From CAYRMN01 sp964425575 (GTDB taxonomy: Bacteria > Patescibacteriota > Patescibacteriia > 2-12-FULL-60-25), in contig CAYRMN010000035.1 in the NCBI GenBank assembly GCA_964425575.1, positions 1-11,854 of the forward strand: 11,854 nucleotides of DNA, in the 5' to 3' direction. The translations under genes were made by a program, and so were the position numbers. Below, one piece after another: positions 1-4,964 of this stretch (within the stretch, counting starts at the first letter, position 1; each line of letters begins with the position of its first letter). The notes under the pieces are model-generated. The model did no database searches. It saw only the letters and a list, made by a program, of their open reading frames with translations, and had not been told where the DNA came from.

Positions 1-1
1 T

Positions 2-97
2 CCGTCGTCTGACGATGGAGGCTGGGTCAAGGTCGTGGTCGTCGTTCTTTTTGTAGCCAGCATCGTAACCGCCATGAACGTGGCAGGCTGCTGGTAA
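2..97 (+). CDS. C-terminal end of a membrane protein (partial)
   Basis: The second reading frame is open from the window edge to a TAA at 95-97 and encodes 31 residues. They consist of a short acidic/glycine stretch (SSDDGGW), then one hydrophobic segment of about 19 residues rich in Val/Ile/Ala (KVVVVVLFVASIVTAMNVAG), ending GCW. This is the pattern of a C-terminal transmembrane helix. The next gene starts 39 bases downstream on the same strand with no terminator between, so the two are probably co-transcribed. The family cannot be recognised from so short a fragment. A cysteine next to the last residue recurs at the end of the following protein. Confidence 0.6.
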   Translation, partial: PSSDDGGWVKVVVVVLFVASIVTAMNVAGCW

Positions 98-136
98 TCA
101 ACCTTTACTGCCACTGCGGTGGCAAGGAGCTTTCCA

Positions 137-1783
137 ATGGCAGATCCGCATGCAGCAGCGCCCACGCCTTCTCCCGCACCTGCGCCTTCGGGCGGTGGAG
201 TGGCAAAGGCGGCAGACGCTCTGACGTCGCTTGTTTCGTGGGGGGTGTTGGCACGATATCTCCCCCAGCTGATGGCCTTGTCGTCTCAGCTGCGCGCTTT
301 CGTCGCCCGACAAGGAGTGGAGGCCGAGCGCTGGGTCGTTCGTGCTTTCAACCGATTCGTCGGGCCGTGGGGCTGGTTGATTTCGGCGCTCCTCGCGGCC
401 GCGGCCTACGGCTCACGCTCGGTCCTCGACGCCTTGCACGACTGGCAGGGCGCACCCTTGGAGGTGACGGCCTATATTCAGCTGGTCGCGGGGGTCAAGG
501 CGGTGACCATCATTGCGGCCTTCTCGGCCGTGCTCCAGTTTGTCAACTGGATGGTGAGTCCTTCAGATGTGCCGCCTTCCGTAACTCCTGCCACCACGCC
601 TTCTCCCAGGACGTGGCGGGACAAGGTGGGGAGTGCGTGCATCACAACCTTCCTCATCGGGAACATCGTGACCGGTGTCGCGGTGTTCGTCCTGGGCATG
701 CTCTACATTCGCTACGCGGCTGTCGCCGGACAGCACGCGTCCATCTACACGGATTTCTTCAAAGATTTCGTGGAGATCGCTGGCCGTGCGCACTTCCCGC
801 GCTGCGTGCTGGTACTCGGAGGACTGCTCATGTTCCTCGGAACGCTTCCGGCCTACCTCATCCTGAAGTTCATGGCCTGGGGGCTGTCTGCGGCCATCTA
901 CTTGGTCGAAGGAGGGGCTGGCACCTTCATGGGCATCGCGGCACCTCCGCTCGTGGCGGGTCTTGGAGCCGAGGACTTCAAGAGCATCGTCGCCAAGGCC
1001 CATGACGCCATCGACGAGAAAAAGCTGAACGACGCCATCAACGGGAGTGTCAAAAATTTCTGGATGCTTCTCGTCTGGGTGGGTATCGCCACTTTCGTGC
1101 ATGTCCATCCCAAGGCGATCGGGTGGGGCATCTTGAGCGCACTTCTCACCGTGTTCGGCGATTTCTACGCCACTCAGCGCGGCAACGAGGATGAGGTTAA
1201 GAAGCGCCAGAAGCAGTTCGGCCTCTGGGTGCTCACGATCGTCACGCTCGAGATCATCTGGGTCGGGATCGAGCTCTTCTGCCCGGAGCTTGTGCCGTGG
1301 GCAGCTGACACGATCAGAGCGGCTCTTGCCTTCCCGGGTGAGGCTGCCTGTGTGGCCCAGGGGATCTTCGTCCGTACCCGAACCTATAGCACCTTTCTCA
1401 CGGTCATCGTCGCCATCGCGCTGTTGGCGGCTTGCGTCATGATCGTGTACAAGGTCTGGCACGGTGGCCCGAAAGACTGGAAGGAGCTGGTCAAAAAAGT
1501 GGCCCTCATGCTCGTCTGCTTCGTACTGGTCGGGGCCGGTGTCTGGCTCGTCGGCTTTGTGCTGATGGGAGAGACCTCAACCGAGCTCTCGCGACTCGGC
1601 TGTCCGGTCGACGGAACGAAGACCGTCGTCGCCGCGCCGGCCGCTGCGCCCGCCTCAACGGCGAAGCCGGCGCCGGGCAAGACCGGTGCCACTCCTACAT
1701 CATCGGGGAGCCCTGCCCCGGCTGATTCTTCTCATGCGGCCTACCTCGCGCTCTGCAAGCAGCGCGGGATTAAGTGCCAATGA
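137..1783 (+). CDS. Polytopic membrane protein with Pro/Ala-rich tail, unknown family
   Basis: This encodes 548 residues. The start is ATG 137 because AAGGAG at 124-129 lies 7 bases upstream. An in-frame GTG at 119 sits inside a TGCCAC/GTGGCA hairpin (109-124) and is less likely. Residues 1-25 are Ala/Pro/Ser/Gly-rich. Hydrophobic stretches follow near residues 78-95, 111-140, 166-196, 222-258 (possibly two helices), 309-343 (probably two), 361-381, 419-440 and 455-478, so about 8-10 membrane spans. A soluble loop near 275-308 is charged (EDFKSIVAKAHDAIDEKKL). After the last span comes a low-complexity Ala/Pro/Thr/Ser tail (about 497-532), ending ALCKQRGIKCQ with two cysteines. The preceding gene also encodes a membrane segment. 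I do not recognise the family. A membrane channel or secretion component of the VirB6/TrbL kind is possible by shape only, and no motif supports it. GC-rich codon use matches the next two genes and not the genes after 3500. Confidence 0.85.
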   Translation: MADPHAAAPTPSPAPAPSGGGVAKAADALTSLVSWGVLARYLPQLMALSSQLRAFVARQGVEAERWVVRAFNRFVGPWGWLISALLAAAAYGSRSVLDALHDWQGAPLEVTAYIQLVAGVKAVTIIAAFSAVLQFVNWMVSPSDVPPSVTPATTPSPRTWRDKVGSACITTFLIGNIVTGVAVFVLGMLYIRYAAVAGQHASIYTDFFKDFVEIAGRAHFPRCVLVLGGLLMFLGTLPAYLILKFMAWGLSAAIYLVEGGAGTFMGIAAPPLVAGLGAEDFKSIVAKAHDAIDEKKLNDAINGSVKNFWMLLVWVGIATFVHVHPKAIGWGILSALLTVFGDFYATQRGNEDEVKKRQKQFGLWVLTIVTLEIIWVGIELFCPELVPWAADTIRAALAFPGEAACVAQGIFVRTRTYSTFLTVIVAIALLAACVMIVYKVWHGGPKDWKELVKKVALMLVCFVLVGAGVWLVGFVLMGETSTELSRLGCPVDGTKTVVAAPAAAPASTAKPAPGKTGATPTSSGSPAPADSSHAAYLALCKQRGIKCQ

Positions 1784-1787
1784 ACGT

Positions 1788-1849
1788 GAGGAGCCGCAAT
1801 GGCTCCTCGCCCCCCGATCTCAGACTGAGGTCGGGGGGCTTTCTTTTTA
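1788..1849 (+). terminator. Tandem hairpins: 8-bp stem-loop plus intrinsic terminator
   Basis: A perfect 8-bp hairpin, GAGGAGCC / GGCTCCTC with loop GCAAT (1788-1808), abuts a second stem with no spacer. The second pairs GCCCCCCGATCTCAG with CTGAGGTCGGGGGGC (1809-1839; 15 positions, one G-U) and is followed by a T-rich tract (1840-1849). The second hairpin is a textbook Rho-independent terminator for the gene ending at 1783. The first may stabilise the transcript end. Confidence 0.9.
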
Positions 1850-1905
1850 TCTAAAATAAGCCATTTTTATACACAACATTGATGCAATAAATTTGACAAT
1901 CAGTC

Positions 1906-1934
1906 TTGACAATATCCATGTTATGTGTTATCTT
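1906..1934 (+). promoter_or_regulatory. Sigma70-type promoter for the lipoprotein operon
   Basis: A perfect -35 TTGACA (1906-1911), a 17-base spacer and TATCTT (1929-1934) lie in an AT-rich island between two GC-rich genes. Transcription would start near 1941, about 90 bases before the ATG at 2033. A second TTGACAAT lies 13 bases upstream (1893-1900) without a good matching -10. It could be an upstream repeat contacted by a regulator or simply part of the AT-rich spacer. Confidence 0.75.
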
Positions 1935-1968
1935 ACTATCTTCTGTTTTTCGCGATTCGTAACCAAAC

Positions 1969-2014
1969 GGGTCGCTGGAAACAGCGCCCTTTTACCCCAC
2001 CAACAAGATTGGTG
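1969..2014 (+). promoter_or_regulatory. Structured mRNA leader with terminator-like hairpin
   Basis: The predicted 5' untranslated leader holds two stem-loops. The first is GGG-T-CGCTG, GAAA tetraloop, CAGCG-CCC (1969-1989), followed at once by TTTT. That makes it resemble a short intrinsic terminator or attenuator. The second is a perfect 6-bp hairpin, CACCAA / TTGGTG with loop CAAGA (1998-2014), ending 7 bases before the GGAGAAG ribosome site at 2021-2027. No known riboswitch consensus is recognised. Regulation by the leader is an inference. Confidence 0.5.
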
Positions 2015-2032
2015 AGATGTGGAGAAGATTCC

Positions 2033-2572
2033 ATGCACAAGATTGCCTTCATGATCGCTGTCTGCTCTTCGAGCCTTGGCTGCGGGATGTTCCTTCCCGA
2101 CGCCGCCATCCCGCGTCGTCCGGCCGACGATTACTTCTCGGCCACGGTCGAAGATCCGGCTGGTCAGGCCGAGGTCCGGGGCGCCGTGCATCACGGCGCT
2201 TTCCGGGATAACCATCGGCTCGTCGTCCGCTCCAAGTCGGGTGTGCCCGGCGGGGCTGCTCTGCAGGCCGAGAAGGCCAGAGCGCTCGCGTCGGGGCAGT
2301 CGGTGCCCTACCAGGGGTACGGCCCCTACGGCTACGGTCTCGGGGGCTACCCTCTGGGTTACGGCGGTTACGCCTACGGCTCGCCGTACGGACTCCCGCT
2401 CGGTACGACCACTGCTCAGGCCGCGTTGGGCTTCATACCCGGTGGAGCGATCATGGTCTGCTCCGATTGCATCACGCCGGCTCAGCTCGATGCCGAGCGG
2501 CAGAAGCGCGAGGCGGGCGAGGCAGCCATCATCGGCGAGCTCGAGCGCGGCAAGCAGAAGGAGATGAAGTGA
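2033..2572 (+). CDS. Small exported Gly/Tyr-rich probable lipoprotein, unknown function
   Basis: This encodes 179 residues. ATG 2033 is chosen because GGAGAAG (2021-2027) lies 5 bases upstream and a hydrophobic export signal follows. Upstream in-frame starts back to 1925 would fall inside the promoter. Residues 4-17 form a short hydrophobic signal ending SSLGC, and Cys17 may be lipidated, although Ser rather than Leu at -3 is non-canonical. After a polar segment, residues about 93-120 are a low-complexity Gly/Tyr/Pro/Leu repeat (GYGPYGYGLGGYPLGYGG). A CSDC pair (Cys143/146) follows, then a charged helical tail (DAERQKREAGEAAIIGELERGKQK). The stop overlaps the next start (TGATG), so translation of the two genes is probably coupled. 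I do not recognise the family. The Gly/Tyr segment suggests a flexible or wall-associated surface stretch, which is inference. Confidence 0.8.
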   Translation: MHKIAFMIAVCSSSLGCGMFLPDAAIPRRPADDYFSATVEDPAGQAEVRGAVHHGAFRDNHRLVVRSKSGVPGGAALQAEKARALASGQSVPYQGYGPYGYGLGGYPLGYGGYAYGSPYGLPLGTTTAQAALGFIPGGAIMVCSDCITPAQLDAERQKREAGEAAIIGELERGKQKEMK

Positions 2573-3369
2573 TGAAGATCACGAATCTACTTCCGCTCCT
2601 CGTCCTCGCGCTCCTCGCCTTCGGGTGTGGGGCTTCGATCTCCTTCGGCAAGGTCTGTGCCGGCCTGAGCGACGACCAGTGCGCCAAGCTGGGTCAGAGC
2701 CCGGTCTGTCAGGACATCGAGGGCGAGGCCAAGATCGCCTGTATGGCCGACGAGCGCTTCATCCGAACCGAGGCGCGTCACAAGCAGGAGGAGAAGCCGT
2801 CGGAGGGCGATGGAACGGATCAGCCGACCTCGGCTTCGTCCACACGTCCCGCCATGGGTCCGCCCTCCCTCTTCCCTCCGACCCCCGCTGCACTCCCTGG
2901 CTTCTTCGGCTCCCTGCCACCGAACGCTCGGGTGGTCGCGGCCTTCCCAGCCATGAACGGAGCCTGCGCTCAGCGCGGCACCGCGAGCGACGACATCGTC
3001 GTCCGGAACGAGGGTTCCGGGTTCTGGCTCAAGGTCACGGTAACGGGCGGCGCGGTCGTCTGTGATCCGGATGGCTGGATCACGATGCCGACGCGCGAGT
3101 TGAACGGTCAATCCGGCATCGCGACGCTTATCCCCGGCGGCGACTTCCCGGTCAGTGGCCGTCTGATCTATACCGGCCTCATGAACGGTACCGGCGGCAT
3201 GAACTACCGCGTCATTGTCCAGGGGTACCTCTGGAATGATGCACGGAAGATCGCCGTCGCCACTCCATGCAGCAGGGAGTACACGGGCCCCGATCATGGC
3301 TGGGGCAAGAACTTCACAATGAAGACCGTGCAGAGAGGGAATCTGCTCGGTTCGCACTGTAACCTGTAG
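2572..3369 (+). CDS. Cysteine-rich secreted probable lipoprotein, unknown function
   Basis: This encodes 265 residues. The start at ATG 2572 overlaps the previous stop, with AAGGAG (2558-2563) 8 bases upstream. Residues 5-18 are a strong hydrophobic signal ending LLAFGC, and Cys19 is the likely lipidation site (a loose lipobox). Four spaced cysteines (29, 37, 46, 57) lie in a compact segment, followed by a disordered charged/Pro linker (about 65-118). A C-terminal domain (about 119-265) has alternating hydrophobic residues typical of beta structure and four more cysteines (132, 164, 233, 263). The paired cysteines suggest disulfides outside the membrane. The protein ends SHCNL. It is the second gene of the operon that starts at the 1906-1934 promoter and ends at the terminator after 3457. 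I recognise no family. Confidence 0.82.
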   Translation: MKITNLLPLLVLALLAFGCGASISFGKVCAGLSDDQCAKLGQSPVCQDIEGEAKIACMADERFIRTEARHKQEEKPSEGDGTDQPTSASSTRPAMGPPSLFPPTPAALPGFFGSLPPNARVVAAFPAMNGACAQRGTASDDIVVRNEGSGFWLKVTVTGGAVVCDPDGWITMPTRELNGQSGIATLIPGGDFPVSGRLIYTGLMNGTGGMNYRVIVQGYLWNDARKIAVATPCSREYTGPDHGWGKNFTMKTVQRGNLLGSHCNL

Positions 3370-3420
3370 AGCGTCATGCTCCGGGTTACGACTCAAGACG
3401 CCATTCCCATACGTTCGCCC

Positions 3421-3498
3421 GCGCGACCATCCGGTCGCGCACGACGTCGGCGCAACATGCCCCCGCATCCAGACTGGATCGGGGGCATCGTTTTTTTT
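3421..3498 (+). terminator. Paired hairpins: 8-bp stem-loop plus intrinsic terminator
   Basis: A perfect 8-bp hairpin, GCGCGACC / GGTCGCGC with loop ATCC (3421-3440), is followed 16 bases later by ATGCCCCCGCATCCAG paired with CTGGATCGGGGGCAT (3457-3488; one bulged C). Eight T residues follow at 3491-3498. It ends the lipoprotein operon. The core reads CCCCCG..ATC.CAGACTG..TCGGGGG, nearly the same as the terminator at 1809-1839. Confidence 0.9.
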
Positions 3499-3518
3499 AC
3501 ACACGATTTTCTCTATAC

Positions 3519-3560
3519 GAAAAATCTCCCGACCATGATTGATCGAGAGATTTTTCTTCT
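3519..3560. terminator. Terminator-like hairpin, possibly bidirectional
   Basis: GAAAAATCTCCCGACC (3519-3534) pairs with GATCGAGAGATTTTTC (3541-3556), with 14 of 16 positions complementary and the six-base loop ATGATT. The A-run in the left arm and the T-run in the right arm let it act on either strand as a weak intrinsic terminator. No gene obviously needs it on the plus strand, since a stronger terminator lies just upstream. On the minus strand it could end transcription of the possible gene at 3826-4038. Confidence 0.5.
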
Positions 3561-3572
3561 ATACGTTCTGTC

Positions 3573-3601
3573 CCTCATCGCCAAGCATGGCGACGATGAG
3601 G
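3573..3601. repeat. Stem-loop of 11 bp with a 3-base bulge
   Basis: CCTCATC pairs with GATGAGG, and GCCA pairs with TGGC around the loop AGCA. GAC is left bulged on the 3' side. There is no T-tract, so it is not a terminator. It lies in the palindrome-rich intergenic stretch and could be a remnant of a dispersed repeat or part of a small RNA. Confidence 0.45.
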
Positions 3602-3701
3602 CACGACTATTTTTGTCATGCATGGTCGTTATCGTCAATACGTATGCAGTGGATAACTTTTTTAGGACGTTCAGATTTACTATTCCATTACCTGTCGCGT
3701 A

Positions 3702-3789
3702 TGTCATCCCGACCGAGGAGTTTGATGACGAGCGGAGGAATCCCTTCGAAGATATCCCTCGGCTTCGTGGGACTTCGCTCGGGATGACA
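3702..3789. repeat. MITE-like palindromic repeat with TGTCATCCC termini
   Basis: This 88-bp element begins TGTCATCCCGACCGA and ends TCGCTCGGGATGACA, so its outer arms are inverted with one mismatch in the first 14 bases. The interior contains the palindrome TTCGAA. The TGTCATCCCGA...TCGGGATGACA signature matches dispersed palindromic repeats known from many bacterial genomes, which produce spurious translations such as VIPSE...SVGMT. No target-site duplication is evident. It encodes nothing itself. Confidence 0.65.
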
Positions 3790-3825
3790 GATTGATGGTA
3801 CTCCGTCTGATTGCGACGAGGTGAT

Positions 3826-4038
3826 TTACTCAGAATCTGTAAAGAGTTTTCGGATATCCATTTCGGGCCAAAAGCCTGTTTCGCGAATTGTTTTGTCTGC
3901 GAGATCTTCAGCAGCATCGATGTCCATCATCTCTTCTAAAATAAGGTGATTGATGAGCAAGGCTCGGCATTCTGATTTTGATTTGGGAGCACCGTGCTCA
4001 TCGAGACAGATAGCTCGTAGGGTTTGTGGGTCTGACAT
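3826..4038 (-). CDS. Possible small soluble protein of 70 residues, unknown
   Basis: ATG (4036-4038, reverse strand) opens a 70-residue frame ending in TAA (3826-3828). The predicted protein is acidic and mostly helical, with a protein-like pattern of hydrophobic and charged residues (ALLINHLILEEMMDIDAAEDLADKTIRE). It ends RKLFTDSE. It has no signal peptide, membrane segment or recognised motif. No clear Shine-Dalgarno sequence precedes the start, though several genes in this half also lack one. It lies between repeats and has no neighbours on its strand. It is the best reading frame in this stretch, but it could be chance. Confidence 0.45.
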   Translation of the reverse strand: MSDPQTLRAICLDEHGAPKSKSECRALLINHLILEEMMDIDAAEDLADKTIRETGFWPEMDIRKLFTDSE

Positions 4039-4072
4039 ATGGAAATAGGATAGGATGAACGGACCAATTTTG

Positions 4073-4099
4073 GTAGGGGCGGGGAAGCCCCGCCCCTAC
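4073..4099. repeat. Perfect 12-bp GC-rich palindrome
   Basis: GTAGGGGCGGGG (4073-4084) and CCCCGCCCCTAC (4088-4099) are perfect inverted copies around the loop AAG. There is no T-tract on either strand, so it is not a typical intrinsic terminator. GTAGGGGCGGGG-type palindromes are a common dispersed repeat in several bacterial lineages. Here it lies between the start of the possible 70-residue gene and the tRNA promoter region. Confidence 0.6.
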
Positions 4100-4162
4100 A
4101 GATGATATGCATGGTCTCGACGAAATCATGAAAGAACGCTAATCTTGGGCGGCGTTCCCGTA

Positions 4163-4168
4163 TATAAT
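4163..4168 (+). promoter_or_regulatory. Candidate -10 box upstream of tRNA-Ser
   Basis: A perfect TATAAT lies about 110 bases before the tRNA. The sequence 16-18 bases further up (around TAATCT, 4140-4145) matches the -35 consensus poorly, so the promoter call rests on the -10 alone. Transcription would start near 4174 and include the hairpins at 4173-4257 before the tRNA. Confidence 0.45.
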
Positions 4169-4172
4169 AGAG

Positions 4173-4257
4173 TCCCCATTGAGGCAGCAGCCGAAATGGG
4201 AAGCGCAGACGGTCTGCGGAGCATGCATCAAAATCCAGAAGGATTTTTGGTGCATGC
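4173..4257 (+). other. Three consecutive stem-loops in the tRNA-Ser leader
   Basis: The first is CCCATT (4175-4180) with AATGGG (4195-4200), enclosing GGC-AGCA-GCC. The second is CGCAGAC / GTCTGCG (4204-4218), separated by one base. The third is GCATGCATCAAAATCC (4221-4236) paired with GGATTTTTGGTGCATGC (4241-4257) around AGAA, nearly continuous with one bulged T and one G-U pair. Placed between a TATAAT and the tRNA, they could be a tRNA-precursor leader or a separate small RNA. I compared the first hairpin with the bacterial SRP RNA because of GGCAGCAGCC, but the required GUCAGG...GGAA half is missing. Confidence 0.4.
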
Positions 4258-4278
4258 CAAGCAGACAACGTCGAGCAA

Positions 4279-4368
4279 GGAGAGGTGGCAGAGTGGTCGA
4301 ATGCGCCACACTCGAAATGTGGTGTCCCTTCACGGGGACCGCGAGTTCGAATCTCGCCCTCTCCGCCA
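4279..4368 (+). tRNA. tRNA-Ser (anticodon CGA)
   Basis: A complete class II tRNA with encoded CCA. The acceptor stem is GGAGAGG (4279-4285) with CCTCTCC (4358-4364), then discriminator G and CCA (4366-4368). The anticodon stem CCACA/TGTGG (4306-4310, 4318-4322) encloses the loop CTCGAAA with anticodon CGA at 4313-4315, reading UCG. A long variable arm (TCCC..GGGGA region) follows, and the T arm is GCGAG-TTCGAAT-CTCGC. The long variable arm and anticodon together identify serine. Confidence 0.97.
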
Positions 4369-4405
4369 CGTAAAAACCCCATCTACAAAATGGGGTTTTT
4401 ACGTG
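4367..4405. terminator. Intrinsic terminator of tRNA-Ser, symmetric
   Basis: CACGTAAAAACCCCAT (4367-4382) pairs perfectly with ATGGGGTTTTTACGTG (4390-4405) around a seven-base loop. The 5' arm begins inside the encoded CCA, so the terminator abuts the mature tRNA end. A-rich and T-rich flanks within the arms make it usable on both strands. Confidence 0.85.
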
Positions 4406-4478
4406 CCACGTGAGGCGTCGAGCGAAGCGAATGTACGCCTTTTACGTGGCTCCGTATTCGATGGGGTTCACGTGGCAC
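4403..4478. repeat. Nested inverted repeats around CACGTG motifs
   Basis: GTGCCACGTGA (4403-4413) has a perfect inverted copy TCACGTGGCAC (4468-4478). Inside, GCCACGT (4405-4411) also pairs with ACGTGGC (4444-4450), and GGCGT (4414-4418) with ACGCC (4435-4439). The left arm can thus form two alternative stems. GCCACGT also occurs at the tRNA 3' end (4365-4371), so the motif appears four times in about 110 bases counting both orientations. It may be a repeat remnant or a protein-binding array. No gene is encoded. Confidence 0.5.
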
Positions 4479-4545
4479 AGCCTTTATGGGAATGTATTTC
4501 CTCTACATATTGACGCCGTAGTTATTCCATGGCAGCGGTAGATGT

Positions 4546-4800
4546 ATGTACTACGTCTACCTTTTAAAAAGCCTGTCTGATCAGGGCTGGTATATCGGCT
4601 TCACAGAAAATATTGAACGTCGTTTGGATGATCATAATTCCGGAAAGAATATTTCCACGCATGCACGACGTCCGTTTATAGTGATTTACTATGAGGCGTA
4701 TCTCCACAAGCTTGATGCGCTTGGAAGGGAGAAGTTTTTGAAGAGTGGGGCAGGGAGACGATTCTTGGAAAAGCAGATGCAGCATTATTTATCATCATGA
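4546..4800 (+). CDS. Small GIY-YIG nuclease-superfamily protein
   Basis: This encodes 84 residues, the usual length for stand-alone members of the GIY-YIG family (UPF0213/YhbQ-like). The fold's first motif appears as YVY (residues 3-5), followed by WYIGFT (15-20), the conserved Arg in ERRLDDHN (24-31), and the C-terminal ALGREKFLKSGAGRRFLEK typical of this subgroup. An acidic residue lies in YYEAY. Members are predicted metal-dependent DNA endonucleases with ill-defined physiological roles. ATG 4546 is chosen because the family begins MYYVY. Another ATG at 4542 is out of frame, and no strong ribosome site is visible. It stands alone between the tRNA-Ser region and a terminator. Such proteins are abundant in Patescibacteria. 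Confidence 0.93.
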   Translation: MYYVYLLKSLSDQGWYIGFTENIERRLDDHNSGKNISTHARRPFIVIYYEAYLHKLDALGREKFLKSGAGRRFLEKQMQHYLSS

Positions 4801-4855
4801 CAATTTAATATCGTGCATCCCGAGTGCCTCAAAATGCTCGAGATCTATGCGATAG

Positions 4856-4880
4856 AAAAGCCGCCCGAAAGGGCGGTTTT
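4856..4880. terminator. Intrinsic terminator after the GIY-YIG gene
   Basis: CCGCCC-GAAA-GGGCGG (4861-4876) is flanked by AAAAG and TTTT, giving a compact hairpin with a GAAA tetraloop usable on both strands. It lies 56 bases after the GIY-YIG stop codon. Confidence 0.85.
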
Positions 4881-4964
4881 GTCATTTTACGGACTCTTTC
4901 CGACATGCATTGTTCAATTCTCCCTATTATCATACGCTCTAGATATTCACTTTTTTATAACTGT

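Larger units (their letters stand above)
3499..3825. other. Gene-free, palindrome-rich intergenic stretch
   Basis: I see no convincing gene between the terminator tract ending at 3498 and the small minus-strand reading frame at 3826. The open frames that cross it run through terminators or through the repeat at 3702-3789, and their translations contain repeat-derived peptides such as VIPSEV and SSVGMT. The stretch holds two stem-loops (3519-3560 and 3573-3601) and the 88-bp repeat, listed separately. It also marks the change from GC-rich to AT-richer sequence. Confidence 0.6.

Noticed and set aside
563..1462. 299-codon minus-strand open frame opposite the membrane protein
   Set aside because: Very rich in Asp/Glu/His/Arg, as expected for the antisense of a GC-rich hydrophobic gene. 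It has no ribosome site or motif.
2587..3504. 305-codon minus-strand open frame opposite the cysteine-rich lipoprotein
   Set aside because: Starts within the terminator of the plus-strand operon and has shadow-like composition. The plus-strand gene has a signal peptide, ribosome site and coupled start.
3376..3795. 139-codon plus-strand open frame
   Set aside because: It runs through the terminator at 3457-3498 and two hairpins into the MITE-like repeat. Its end (RLRGTSLGMTD) is a typical translation of that repeat.
3513..3917. 134-codon minus-strand open frame
   Set aside because: Its core VIPSEVPRSRG...SSVGMT is the known translation artefact of TGTCATCCC palindromic repeats, and it overlaps the more protein-like 3826-4038 frame.
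4173..4218. SRP RNA domain IV, suggested by GGCAGCAGCC
   Set aside because: The conserved GUCAGG and GGAA tetraloop half is missing upstream, so the required symmetric loop cannot form.
4139..4382. Open frames on both strands across the tRNA-Ser gene
   Set aside because: They cover the tRNA and its terminator, which account fully for the sequence.
3502..4545. CRISPR array among the many repeats
   Set aside because: The repeats are palindromes of different sequence and spacing. There are no regularly spaced identical direct repeats and no cas genes.
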